Shown in pieces: positions 36,601 through 45,039 of a DNA stretch of 64,000 bases. This DNA comes from Vibrio proteolyticus NBRC 13287. Lineage in GTDB: Bacteria; Pseudomonadota; Gammaproteobacteria; Enterobacterales; Vibrionaceae. The stretch lies in assembly GCF_000467125.1 (NCBI RefSeq), contig NZ_BATJ01000001.1, forward strand, positions 1-64,000, read 5' to 3'. The first letter of the stretch is position 1, and the number at the start of each line of letters is the position of its first letter. A program made the translations under genes and the position numbers. Under the pieces are notes generated by a model, which did not search any database, was not told where the DNA came from, and saw only the letters and a program-made list of their open reading frames with translations.

Positions 36601-38454
36601 CACATCCGTCTGCAGGCAGCCTTTAACCACATGCACATCTTCATTGATCCAACCCCAGATGCCGCAAGTAGTTGGAAAGAACGTGATCGCTTGTTCAAAC
36701 TGCCGCGTTCAAGCTGGGAAGATTATGATCCTAAACTGATTTCCAAAGGGGGCGGCATCTTCTCACGCCGGGCCAAGTCGATTTCACTGACGCCGGAAAT
36801 TCAGAAGATGCTGGGTACCAAGAAGGCATCGGTAGCGCCGAATGATCTGATTAAGATGATCCTGAAAATGAAAGTGGATCTTCTGTGGAACGGCGGGATC
36901 GGAACTTACGTGAAGGCTTCGACGGAAACGCACACTGACGTAGGTGACCGTGCGAATGATGTACTGCGTATCGATGGTCGTGAATTGCGAGCCAAAGTGG
37001 TGGGTGAAGGTGGTAACCTGGGCATGACGCAACTTGGCCGAATTGAGTACGCCCTGACTGGCGGTCGCGTGAACACCGACTTTGTCGATAACGTTGGCGG
37101 TGTTGACTGTTCAGATAACGAGGTCAACATTAAGATCTTCCTTAATGGCCTAGTGGCGAATGGCGATCTTACGATCAAACAGCGCAATACGATCCTGGAA
37201 TCGATGGAAGACGAAGTTGGCGAGATCGTTCTGGAAGATGCCTACTGTCAGTCTGAGTCCATTTCAGTGACTGAACAGCAGGGCGTTTCTACCGTGAAAG
37301 AACAGATCCGCTTTATCCATACTCTGGAGAAAGCTGGTCAGTTGGATCGGGCATTGGAATACATCCCAGATGATGAAACGCTGTTGGAGCGTGAGAAGCA
37401 AGGCCTGGCGCTGACTCGCCCTGAACTTTCTGTTCTGGTTGCGTATGGCAAAATGGTGTTGAAAGAACAGTTGGTACACGATGATATCGCCAACGATGAA
37501 TATCATGCGCAACAGTTAATCAACTACTTCCCGACTGAGTTACGCCGTAACTATTCTCAGCATATGCAGAACCACCCGTTGCGAGCGGAAATTATCGCAA
37601 CAGCGCTGGCGAACCAAATGGTGAATGAAATGGGCTGTAACTTTGTCACCCGTCTGCAAGAAGAGACTGGTGCCAATGTAGTTGATATCGCTAACGCTTA
37701 TGCGGCATCCCGTGAGATCTATGGTCTGGACAAAGTGCTTCAGCAGATTCGAGAGCTAGACAATAAAGCGGAAGCGCAAACGCAATACGATTTGATGTTT
37801 TATGTTCGTCGTACGTTACGTCGACTGGCTCGCTGGTTACTGCGTAATCGCACTGGTAAGCAATCGGTGAAACTGCTGGTGGAACTGTATCAGTCCGATG
37901 TGAACACCATTACCGAGAAGCTGGATGATATGCTGGTTGAATCGGAAGTGGCTGAGCACAATGAGATGGCACAGGCGTGGATTGAGAAGGGCATCTCGGC
38001 TGAATTGGCCAATTATGTCGCACGTTTGTCTAGCCTGTACTCAGTACTGGATATATCCACAGTATCCCGTGAAAAAGGCAAAACTGTTGAACAAACCGCC
38101 AAACTGTATTTCAATTTGGGTGACCGTTTGTCATTGCACTGGTTCCTGAAACAAATCAATAATCAGGCGGTGGATAATAACTGGCAAGCGCTGGCTCGTG
38201 CGGCCTTCCGTGAGGATCTGGATTGGCAGCAACGTCAGTTGACTGGCCAGGTTCTGAGCTGCAGCTGTGCACCTGAAGAGTTGGATGTTATGCAAGCGCT
38301 GGAAGACTGGATTCAGGCCAACGAAGTCTCACTACAACGTTGGGACAACATTCTCAATGAGTTCAAAGTGGGGTCAGTACATGAATTTGCGAAATTCTCT
38401 GTGGCATTGAGAGAATTGATGCTATTAAATTTGAATTGTGCTGCAAATGAGTAA
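33613..38454 (+). CDS. gdhB: NAD-dependent glutamate dehydrogenase, large (about 180 kDa)
   Basis: Oxidative deamination of glutamate to 2-oxoglutarate and ammonia, the catabolic GDH-180 type. The 1613-residue protein shows the large N-terminal ACT-containing regulatory half and the catalytic domain with P-V-G-A-K-G-G-F-V and the later G-G-V-D-C-S-D-N-E-V-N segment. GTGGAG six bases before the ATG at 33613 fixes the start; a longer frame from 33562 has none. Regulation by amino acids is known for the family but not seen here. Followed by pyrD. Confidence 0.93.
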   Translation: MTARETLMPVLLEKVYKLIQDKLELAHQPLVTQLAQHLFSNISQDDLIERNESDLYGAVVSLWHHINDKKPDELSVRVFNPTVSRQGWQSTHTIVEIVLPDSPFLVDSIKMALSRLDLVSHLMLHGPTQIERDETGDVTGINNGEGVFQSLFHVEVDRLSSKEEMASLKQELLSILEDTALVVKDWRSMVDKLETVTGNLEKHKKEIPIEGDRFEETIKFLRWLGDHNFTFMGYKEYDLVSVDGVTELRPTKEKGLGLFQDDSRVRSVKLTEFSDSARLEAKKPYLLIVTKGNKQSRIHRPAYTDYIGIKKFDKNGKVIGEHRFTGLYTSAVYNQSVESIPLIREKVERILKASGYREGSYSYKALHNIMENYPRDELLQAKEEELLEVGMGVVQMQDRDLLRLFVRKDPFGRFFSCMVYVTKDRYNTELRRQTQRILKNYFGCEQEVEFTTYFSESPLARTHYIVRVDNNNMDVDVKLIEQNLMEASSTWDDRLSDAIVANFGESKGLPLSKEYLRAFPRSYKEDVMPGSAVADIERLEALSDDHKLGMLFYRPQEEASDSKAVRLKLYHRDEPIHLSDVMPMLENLGLRVIGESPYEVTKSNGQTYWILDFSMLHKSEKTVDLREARDRFQQAFAAIWAGNLESDGFNRLVLGASLTGREISILRAYARYMRQVGFPFSQQYIEDTLNHYPDLAKGLVELFSKRFDPKTKGSQKGQADLIANITEQLDHVESLDDDRILRRYMEMITATLRTNYYQLDENKQPKPWLSLKMKPSEIPEIPQPVPAYEIFVYAPDIEGVHLRGGKVARGGLRWSDRQEDFRTEILGLVKAQQVKNTVIVPVGAKGGFVCKRQPSLTTRDEIFAEGQRCYKRFIRALLDVSDNIIEGEVIPPQSVVRHDEDDPYLVVAADKGTATFSDLANSVSAEYNFWLGDAFASGGSNGYDHKAMGITAKGGWESVKRHFREMGIDCQTTDFTAVGVGDMAGDVFGNGMLLSKHIRLQAAFNHMHIFIDPTPDAASSWKERDRLFKLPRSSWEDYDPKLISKGGGIFSRRAKSISLTPEIQKMLGTKKASVAPNDLIKMILKMKVDLLWNGGIGTYVKASTETHTDVGDRANDVLRIDGRELRAKVVGEGGNLGMTQLGRIEYALTGGRVNTDFVDNVGGVDCSDNEVNIKIFLNGLVANGDLTIKQRNTILESMEDEVGEIVLEDAYCQSESISVTEQQGVSTVKEQIRFIHTLEKAGQLDRALEYIPDDETLLEREKQGLALTRPELSVLVAYGKMVLKEQLVHDDIANDEYHAQQLINYFPTELRRNYSQHMQNHPLRAEIIATALANQMVNEMGCNFVTRLQEETGANVVDIANAYAASREIYGLDKVLQQIRELDNKAEAQTQYDLMFYVRRTLRRLARWLLRNRTGKQSVKLLVELYQSDVNTITEKLDDMLVESEVAEHNEMAQAWIEKGISAELANYVARLSSLYSVLDISTVSREKGKTVEQTAKLYFNLGDRLSLHWFLKQINNQAVDNNWQALARAAFREDLDWQQRQLTGQVLSCSCAPEELDVMQALEDWIQANEVSLQRWDNILNEFKVGSVHEFAKFSVALRELMLLNLNCAANE

Positions 38455-38461
38455 ATAATAA

Positions 38462-38487
38462 GGCCCCGTTTATACGGGGCTTTTTTC
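38462..38487 (+). terminator. Terminator after the glutamate dehydrogenase gene
   Basis: GCCCCGT TTAT ACGGGGC followed by TTTTTT. Confidence 0.88.
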
Positions 38488-38500
38488 TTTCGGAGGCACA

Positions 38501-39511
38501 ATGCTTTACCGTCTAGCCAGAGCTGGCTTTTTTCAACTTGATGCCGAAAAGGCACATGATCTTGCAATTCAGAATTTCAAACGTTTCACCGGCACTCCTC
38601 TCGATCTTCTTTACCGTCAACAACTTCCACACCGACCTGTCGAATGCATGGGACTGACTTTCCGCAATCTAGTTGGTCTGGCCGCGGGTCTGGATAAAAA
38701 CGGAGAATGTATCGAGGCATTCGATGCAATGGGGTTCGGCTTTGTTGAGGTGGGAACCGTTACGCCTCGCCCTCAACCAGGTAACGACAAACCACGTCTT
38801 TTCCGTTTAGTTGAAGCGGAAGGCATTATCAACCGGATGGGGTTCAACAACCTGGGTGTTGATAATCTGATTGAGAATGTTAAAAAAGCGAAGTTCGAAT
38901 GTGTACTGGGTATCAACATTGGTAAGAACAAAGATACGCCAATTGAAAAGGGCACTGAAGACTACTTGATTTGTATGGAGAAGGTGTACGAATACGCCGG
39001 CTATATCGCAGTGAACATCTCCTCTCCGAATACTCCTGGACTTCGTTCTCTGCAGTATGGAGATGCTTTAGATGAACTGCTGTCATCTTTAAAAGAGAAG
39101 CAGTCGGTACTGGCGGAAAAGTATGGCAAATACGTACCGCTCGTCCTGAAGATCGCGCCGGATCTTAGTGACGAAGAGATCACCCAGATCTGTGAATCGT
39201 TGATCAAAAATAATATCGATGGCGTCATTGCAACCAACACCACGCTCGACCGAACTATGGTGGAAGGAATGAAGCATGCGAACGAAGCCGGTGGATTAAG
39301 TGGACGCCCGGTTCAGTCACGCAGTACGGAAGTCGTACGTCGTCTTCACGAAGAGTTGGGTGACAAGCTGCCTATTATTGGGGTGGGTGGTATCGATTCG
39401 TACGTATCGGCCAAAGAAAAGCTGTTGGCCGGCGCCAAGCTGGTGCAGGTGTACTCTGGTTTTATCTACCATGGTCCGGGATTGGTGCGAGACATCGTTA
39501 AGAATCTTTGA
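38501..39511 (+). CDS. pyrD: Dihydroorotate dehydrogenase (quinone), class 2
   Basis: FMN enzyme of pyrimidine synthesis, oxidising dihydroorotate with transfer of electrons to the quinone pool, peripheral to the inner membrane. The 336-residue length and N-terminal amphipathic helix before [10 protein letters not shown] are those of class 2. FMN-site motifs [16 protein letters not shown], and the catalytic Ser in S-S-P-N-T-P-G-L-R are present. GGAGG supports the start. In E. coli pyrD is also followed by zapC. Confidence 0.95.
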   Translation: MLYRLARAGFFQLDAEKAHDLAIQNFKRFTGTPLDLLYRQQLPHRPVECMGLTFRNLVGLAAGLDKNGECIEAFDAMGFGFVEVGTVTPRPQPGNDKPRLFRLVEAEGIINRMGFNNLGVDNLIENVKKAKFECVLGINIGKNKDTPIEKGTEDYLICMEKVYEYAGYIAVNISSPNTPGLRSLQYGDALDELLSSLKEKQSVLAEKYGKYVPLVLKIAPDLSDEEITQICESLIKNNIDGVIATNTTLDRTMVEGMKHANEAGGLSGRPVQSRSTEVVRRLHEELGDKLPIIGVGGIDSYVSAKEKLLAGAKLVQVYSGFIYHGPGLVRDIVKNL

Positions 39512-39515
39512 TTGA

Positions 39516-39528
39516 GTGACACCGTCAC
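39516..39528. other. matS site (perfect consensus)
   Basis: GTGACACCGTCAC matches the matS consensus GTGACRNYGTCAC exactly, in the pyrD-zapC spacer. Confidence 0.75.
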
Positions 39529-39558
39529 CCTCAAATTTAGTCATGGCAATTCGTTTTT

Positions 39559-39597
39559 TAAAGAGGAAGTGAAAATTCATTTCCTCTTTTTTTTTAT
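39559..39597 (+). terminator. Terminator after pyrD
   Basis: AAAGAGGAA / TTCCTCTTT stem with further internal pairing (TGAA / TTCA), followed by a run of nine T residues. Confidence 0.8.
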
Positions 39598-39692
39598 CAA
39601 TACGCTCATAGAATTACAGTAATTGTCGGCAAAGGTAATTAAGCGTTTTACCTTGGAAGTTTAATTATAAACTGAATTTGAGAGTTGGAACG

Positions 39693-40235
39693 ATGCTTAA
39701 ACCCAGTGATAAATGGACTTGGTATTATGAAGACAGGGAAGGCTACTTAATGCTGGACCTGGGCGAAGACATGATATTCAAGACCAATCTAGAGCGTAAA
39801 CTGCTTGTCGATTGTGCCGTTGGCATCAACGAATTTTCGGTTGATGATGCATCTGCATTCCAAACGTTTAAAGAACAAATTTCTCTTCTGCCTCTGAGCG
39901 AGCCGCGTCAGGCGGAATTGGCACTTTATTGTGTTGCCGCGAAGCGATTCCATAAGCCTGTTCAGCCTAAAAGTTGGTTTTTTGATGCACAGGGTGACGA
40001 ATGTCAGCCCTCTGAAGGTGACATCGTCAAACTTAGCAACAGCGCCAGTTCGGGCCATTTCATCGTGTTAGAGGTAGGGGATAACGCCAGCTTAGTTGCA
40101 TACATCGATCTTGAAGAATTCCAGATGTCAGGCAGTAAGTCTCTTGTGTTTGGTCAGGCTATTAAGGTGATGCACGACCGTATGTTGTTGGCCAACCAGT
40201 TATTTCAAACCCACTCATACGCTATGGTGGGCTAA
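39693..40235 (+). CDS. zapC: Cell division protein ZapC
   Basis: FtsZ-associated cytosolic protein that stabilises Z-ring filaments. The 180-residue product has the family start L-K-P-S-D-K-W-T-W-Y-Y-E-D and M-L-D-L-G-E-D-M-I-F, then P-K-S-W-F-F, and F-G-Q-A-I-K-V-M-H-D-R-M, matching E. coli ZapC over its full length. The ATG at 39693 is preferred; the longer frame begins at a TTG. It follows pyrD as in E. coli, behind its own terminator. Confidence 0.93.
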   Translation: MLKPSDKWTWYYEDREGYLMLDLGEDMIFKTNLERKLLVDCAVGINEFSVDDASAFQTFKEQISLLPLSEPRQAELALYCVAAKRFHKPVQPKSWFFDAQGDECQPSEGDIVKLSNSASSGHFIVLEVGDNASLVAYIDLEEFQMSGSKSLVFGQAIKVMHDRMLLANQLFQTHSYAMVG

Positions 40236-40282
40236 TCACTTTCCCTATACATTTGTTTCGTTCCTTTTGTTTCATTTCCTAT

Positions 40283-40308
40283 ATCGGCCTCTGAGCCGAT
40301 TTTTTTTG
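40283..40308 (+). terminator. Terminator after zapC
   Basis: ATCGGC CTCTGA GCCGAT followed by eight T residues. Confidence 0.88.
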
Positions 40309-40762
40309 TTCGCAATTCGGCCAGAAATCGCTCTTATCACCACCAATTCTGAACGCGAGAAAGCAGGGACACCCAGAGCAATTGAACACCATCATGGTGT
40401 CTCAAAGTTAAAATAGGTCAAAAATTTCACTTTTTTGTTGTTCCTTATTTGCCCATTATTTCATCGTCATTCCTTAAAAATTCCCATTTTAAGGTCAAAA
40501 TGTAATAAATTTACACTGTAAAAGTCGCGTTGGTATAGACCAATATTTCATGGAATAAGTATTCACTTCGCTTGTGCGTCTTTATTTACGTTATTGAGTG
40601 CGAAGATAAGTTGATGGAGAAGAATTTTAAGAAACAATGCGAAAAAAGCTGGTTAATTGATGTCCGTTTGGTGTCTCCGCTGGAGAAAAGTGGCGGATAG
40701 ATTTTCTCAATGAAGGGATGTCGGCTATAATGACGGGTCATTTTTATTATCTAAAGAGCACT
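40309..40762. other. Gene-free leader region of rlmKL with inverted repeats
   Basis: About 450 bases without a credible gene. It contains ACACCAT-C-ATGGTGT at 40386-40400, CCTTAAAA / TTTTAAGG around a seven-base loop at 40472-40494, TTTAC-ACT-GTAAA near 40509-40521, and a TATAAT at 40726. Purpose of the repeats is unknown. Confidence 0.55.
40726..40731 (+). promoter_or_regulatory. Likely -10 box of rlmKL
   Basis: Perfect TATAAT 32 bases before the rlmKL start. The -35 17 bases upstream is poor, so strength is uncertain. Confidence 0.5.
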
Positions 40763-42892
40763 ATGCATCAATATCTTGCGGTTACCTCAAACGGTCTTGA
40801 GAACCTGTTAGTTGACGAGCTTATTCAGTTAGGCATCAGCAATCCGAAACCTGTTCAGGCAGGGGTTAAGTTCAAAGCGACAAATGAACAGATCTATCGC
40901 TGCTGTTTGTGGAGTCGGTTGGCATCAAGATTTGTGCGTGTGCTAGCCGAGTTTACTTGTCAGGATGACATGGATCTTTACCTGTCAGCGTCTGCGGTCA
41001 ACTGGGTGAATCATTTCCACAGTTCGAAGAAGTTTGTGGTGGATTTTAATGGTACAAACCGTGAGATTCGAAATAGCCAGTATGGCGCGATGAAAGTGAA
41101 AGACGCGGTTGTGGATTGTTTCAATAAGAAAGGTTTACCTCGTCCTTCGATCAGTAAGGATCATGCGGATCTTCGCCTTCATGTGCGCCTGCACAAAGAC
41201 AAAGCTTTACTCGGTATCGATATGGTCGGTGGTGGTCTTCATCAGCGTGGATATCGGACTGAGTCAGGTCGTGCTCCTCTACGAGAGACGCTTGCTGCAG
41301 CGATTGTGTTACGAAGCGGGTGGGACGCATCTAAATTCCTGTTAGACCCTATGTGTGGTTCAGGTACTTTGCTTATTGAAGCGGCTTTGATTGCGGCCAA
41401 TATGGCGCCTGGCGTCATGCGCAAGAAATGGGGTTTTGAAGTGCTAGAAGACTTTGAACCGGATACCTGGGCAGAGATTAAATCTGAAGCGAATGTACAG
41501 GCAAGGCGTGGTGTCAAAAAAGTTGACGCTAAGTTTTATGGCTTTGACAACGACCCTCGGGTGTTGAAAACAGCGCGCGAAAATGCCAGACGTGCTGGTG
41601 TTGAAGAACTGATTCGCTTTGAACAGGGAGACGCGGCTCAGGTTAGTCGTCCAGAAGGCTTCGAAGAGGGGGTGATCATTTGTAACCCTCCCTATGGTGA
41701 ACGTTTGGGCACTCATCCGGGATTAATTGCTCTGTACACCGCGTTTGGGGCGCAGCTTAAGTCTCAATTTGGCGGATGCCAGGCATCGATATTCTCCAGT
41801 TCAGATGAGTTGTTGAGCTGTTTGCGTATGCGCGCTGACAAACAATACAAATTGAATAATGGTGCGTTACCGTGTCACCAAAAGAACTATTCTATTTCAG
41901 CCCGGGTGAGCGAGAATGGCGGCGAGAGTACCAATCAAGAGTCGTTAATTGCGCCTGATTTTGCGAACCGTTTGAAAAAGAACCTGGGTAAAATCGGCAA
42001 GTGGGCGAGCAAAGAGAAACTGGACTGCTACCGAATTTATGACGCAGATTTACCAGAATATAACGTAGCGATTGACCTCTATCTGGATAATGTCGTGATT
42101 CAGGAATATGCGGCTCCAAAAAACATCCCAGAAGAAAAAGCGAAACGACGCCTGACGGACATTATCCGCGCGACCATTCAGGTGCTTGGGGTAGAAGCTA
42201 ACAAAGTTGTTTTAAAGGTACGAGAAAAGCAAAAAGGCCGCTCTCAATATCAGAAGCTAGGTCAGGAATCGCAAATGATGGAAGTGCAGGAGTATGGTGT
42301 AAAGCTTCTGGTCAACTTACATGACTATTTGGATACCGGCCTGTTCCTTGACCATAAACTGACTCGTCGGAAACTGGGTCAGATGGCGCAAGGAACTGAC
42401 TTCCTTAATTTGTTCGCTTATACAGGGTCTGCAACGGTTCATGCTGCATGTGGCGGTGCGAAATCCACCACAACCGTTGATATGTCCAATACGTATTTGG
42501 ACTGGGCAAAGGAAAACATGAAGCTGAATGGCCAAGTCGGACGTCAGCATCGTTTTGAACAGGCCGACTGTTTGCAATGGTTAGAAAAGGCATCGGAGCA
42601 GTTCGATCTGATTTTTATCGATCCACCGACGTTTTCTAACTCTAAGCGTATGGAGCAGACATTCGATGTTCAGCGCGACCACGTACAGTTAATGACAAAT
42701 CTTAAGCGCTTGTTACGTGCTGGTGGCACCATCGTATTCTCCAATAACAAGCGTCACTTCAAGATGGAGATGGACGCACTGACGGAACTGGGGCTGAAAG
42801 CACAGAATATTTCGTCTCAAACGTTGCCGCTGGATTTCAGTCGCAACAAACACATTCATAACTGCTGGCTGATTAGTCACAAGGAAGACTGA
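40763..42892 (+). CDS. rlmL: Bifunctional 23S rRNA methyltransferase RlmKL
   Basis: Makes m2G2445 (RlmL half) and m7G2069 (RlmK half) in 23S rRNA. The 709-residue protein has a THUMP domain, then an N-terminal methyltransferase with N-P-P-Y-G-E-R-L-G near residue 308, and a second Rossmann domain with [13 protein letters not shown] and D-P-P-T-F-S-N-S-K near residue 620. Start at 40763 (M-H-Q-Y-L-A-V-T-S) matches homologues; the longer frame from 40718 does not. A TATAAT lies 32 bases upstream. Stop is followed at once by the small glutaredoxin-like gene. Confidence 0.93.
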   Translation: MHQYLAVTSNGLENLLVDELIQLGISNPKPVQAGVKFKATNEQIYRCCLWSRLASRFVRVLAEFTCQDDMDLYLSASAVNWVNHFHSSKKFVVDFNGTNREIRNSQYGAMKVKDAVVDCFNKKGLPRPSISKDHADLRLHVRLHKDKALLGIDMVGGGLHQRGYRTESGRAPLRETLAAAIVLRSGWDASKFLLDPMCGSGTLLIEAALIAANMAPGVMRKKWGFEVLEDFEPDTWAEIKSEANVQARRGVKKVDAKFYGFDNDPRVLKTARENARRAGVEELIRFEQGDAAQVSRPEGFEEGVIICNPPYGERLGTHPGLIALYTAFGAQLKSQFGGCQASIFSSSDELLSCLRMRADKQYKLNNGALPCHQKNYSISARVSENGGESTNQESLIAPDFANRLKKNLGKIGKWASKEKLDCYRIYDADLPEYNVAIDLYLDNVVIQEYAAPKNIPEEKAKRRLTDIIRATIQVLGVEANKVVLKVREKQKGRSQYQKLGQESQMMEVQEYGVKLLVNLHDYLDTGLFLDHKLTRRKLGQMAQGTDFLNLFAYTGSATVHAACGGAKSTTTVDMSNTYLDWAKENMKLNGQVGRQHRFEQADCLQWLEKASEQFDLIFIDPPTFSNSKRMEQTFDVQRDHVQLMTNLKRLLRAGGTIVFSNNKRHFKMEMDALTELGLKAQNISSQTLPLDFSRNKHIHNCWLISHKED

Positions 42893-42893
42893 T

Positions 42894-43136
42894 TTGATTA
42901 CGTTGTACAGTACAGAAGGATGCCATCTCTGCGAGATGGCATTTGGATTGGTTAAACAATTGGATATGGCAGATGCAGTGCAGGTTATTGATATTGCACT
43001 GGATGATGCGTTGTTTTCACGTTACGGTGTCACCATTCCCGTGCTTAAGTACAATGATTCGGAACTCAATTGGCCTTTTGACCTGGAAGAATTAAAAGAT
43101 TGGTTAGGAAATAATGGCGTTACTTACCATCCATAA
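42894..43136 (+). CDS. Glutaredoxin-like protein (DUF836)
   Basis: An 80-residue thioredoxin-fold protein beginning L-Y-S-T-E-G-C-H-L-C-E, with a C-x-x-C redox motif at residues 10-13, and ending in a G-x-T-I-P-V-L-K-Y strand with the cis-Pro expected in this fold. The family is of unknown partner. It starts with TTG one base after the rlmKL stop, with AAGGA eight bases upstream; no ATG fits. It overlaps the uup start by 23 bases, so the three genes are probably translated from one message. Confidence 0.85.
   Translation: MITLYSTEGCHLCEMAFGLVKQLDMADAVQVIDIALDDALFSRYGVTIPVLKYNDSELNWPFDLEELKDWLGNNGVTYHP
43021..43033. other. matS-like site (variant, reverse)
   Basis: GTTACGGTGTCAC inside the glutaredoxin-like gene; reads GTGACACCGTAAC on the minus strand. 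Confidence 0.55.
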
Positions 43137-45027
43137 CGGGGTACTCGCATTTGGCGATCACCCGTTATTAGATAATGCAGACTTTACGCTGCAAGAAAAT
43201 GAACGTGTGTGTCTGGTTGGCCGAAATGGTGCAGGCAAGTCCACGTTAATGAAAGTGTTGGCCGGTGAAGTTCAGATGGACGACGGCAAGCTGCAAATCA
43301 TGCAGGATGTCATTGTTTCTCGTCTGGAGCAGGATCCGCCTCGTAATCAGGACGGTAACGTTTTTGATTACGTCGCTGGTGGCCTGAAAGAAGTCGGGCA
43401 TCAACTTAAGATCTATCAGGATCAATTAGATCTGGTGACCGAAGACCCTTCAGAAACCAATATTAACAAGTTATCGCGTATTCAGGAGCAGCTTGAACAC
43501 TCTGGTGCCTGGCGTTTTGAAGATCGTATCAAAAATGTTCTGAGCGCATTGAAACTGGATGGTCATACCAAGTTGACCGACTTGTCGGGTGGATGGCAAA
43601 GGAAAGCCGCCTTGGCCCGGGCGTTGGTGAGCGACCCGGATGTCCTGTTGCTGGATGAGCCGACCAACCATCTGGATGTCACGACCATTGAATGGCTCGA
43701 GGGTTTTTTGAAGGACTTTCGTGGTTCTATTATCTTTATTTCTCATGATCGAGCCTTTATTAAATCGATGGCGACACGTATCGTTGACCTGGACCGAGGC
43801 CAATTGAGTTCTTTCCCGGGCAATTATGAGAATTACCTGGTAGAGAAAGAAGAGATGCTGCGTGTCGAAGAGATGCAAAACGCAGAATTTGATAAAAAAC
43901 TCGCTCAGGAAGAAGTTTGGATTCGTCAGGGCATTAAAGCTCGTCGTACGCGTAATGAAGGCCGGGTAAGAGCACTGAAGAAACTGCGGGAAGAGCGTCA
44001 AAGTCGTCGTGATGTGCAAGGCAAAGCCAATATTCAGATCGATGATGCATCACGCTCTGGTAAGATCGTATTTGAAGCTGAGGATCTCAGCTACAGCATT
44101 GACGATCAGAAGATCGTATCGAACTTCAGTTTTAATGTGATGCGTGGGGAGCGTATTGCACTGATTGGCCCGAATGGTTGTGGCAAAAGTACCCTGTTGA
44201 AAATTCTGCTGGGCGATCTTCAACCGGATTCCGGTCGATTGCATTGTGGCACCAAGCTGGAAGTGGCGTATTTTGATCAATACCGTGAGATACTCGATCC
44301 AGAAAAATCCGTCATCGATAACCTTGCTGATGGCAAGCAGGAAGTTATGGTTGCTGGACGTCAGCGTCATGCTTTGAGCTACCTCCAGGATTTTCTGTTC
44401 GCGCCTAAACGCGCAAGAACACCCGTAAAAGCGTTATCTGGTGGGGAAAAGAACCGCTTGCTTCTCGCACGTATTTTCCTTAAACCCAATAATTTGCTGG
44501 TGCTCGATGAACCAACCAACGATTTAGATATCGAAACGTTGGAACTTTTAGAAGATTTACTTGCCAATTATCAGGGCACGTTACTTTTAGTCAGCCACGA
44601 TCGTCAATTTGTCGATAATACGGTCACGACAAGCTGGATTTTCGAAGGCGATGGTGAGATTGAAGAGTTTGTTGGTGGATATCATGACGCTCAACAGCAG
44701 CGTTTGCAGGTGCGTAAGGCTCGTTCGGCTGATAACGCACCCAAAACGCAGCAACGAGTTGAAGAAACTCCCAAAACAACGCAACAGAAGCCTAAGTCGA
44801 AAAAGTTATCGTATAAACTACAGCGCGAACTAGAGGCTTTGCCTGCGCGTTTGGAAGAATTAGAAACCGAGATAGAAACGCTACAAGAGCAGGTGAATTC
44901 GCCGGAGTTCTTTAGTCAGCCTGTCGATACCACCCAATCTATCTTGGATCAGCTCTCCGCTACGGAGCAGGAATTAGAAAGTGCATTCGAGCGTTGGGAA
45001 GAGCTCGAAGCCATGCAACAGGAATAG
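43114..45027 (+). CDS. uup: ABC-F ATPase Uup
   Basis: Cytosolic ABC-F protein of 637 residues acting on ribosomes or DNA; loss of E. coli Uup raises transposon precise excision. Two ATPase domains are seen: Walker A G-R-N-G-A-G-K-S-T and G-P-N-G-C-G-K-S-T, signatures L-S-G-G-W-Q-R-K and L-S-G-G-E-K-N-R, and D-E-P-T-N-H-L-D / D-E-P-T-N-D-L-D. The linker between them is charged, and the C-terminal end is a long coiled coil (L-P-A-R-L-E-E-L-E-T-E-I-E-T-L), the Uup hallmark. AGGAA precedes the start. Confidence 0.94.
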   Translation: MALLTIHNGVLAFGDHPLLDNADFTLQENERVCLVGRNGAGKSTLMKVLAGEVQMDDGKLQIMQDVIVSRLEQDPPRNQDGNVFDYVAGGLKEVGHQLKIYQDQLDLVTEDPSETNINKLSRIQEQLEHSGAWRFEDRIKNVLSALKLDGHTKLTDLSGGWQRKAALARALVSDPDVLLLDEPTNHLDVTTIEWLEGFLKDFRGSIIFISHDRAFIKSMATRIVDLDRGQLSSFPGNYENYLVEKEEMLRVEEMQNAEFDKKLAQEEVWIRQGIKARRTRNEGRVRALKKLREERQSRRDVQGKANIQIDDASRSGKIVFEAEDLSYSIDDQKIVSNFSFNVMRGERIALIGPNGCGKSTLLKILLGDLQPDSGRLHCGTKLEVAYFDQYREILDPEKSVIDNLADGKQEVMVAGRQRHALSYLQDFLFAPKRARTPVKALSGGEKNRLLLARIFLKPNNLLVLDEPTNDLDIETLELLEDLLANYQGTLLLVSHDRQFVDNTVTTSWIFEGDGEIEEFVGGYHDAQQQRLQVRKARSADNAPKTQQRVEETPKTTQQKPKSKKLSYKLQRELEALPARLEELETEIETLQEQVNSPEFFSQPVDTTQSILDQLSATEQELESAFERWEELEAMQQE

Positions 45028-45039
45028 TTAGTAATAACA

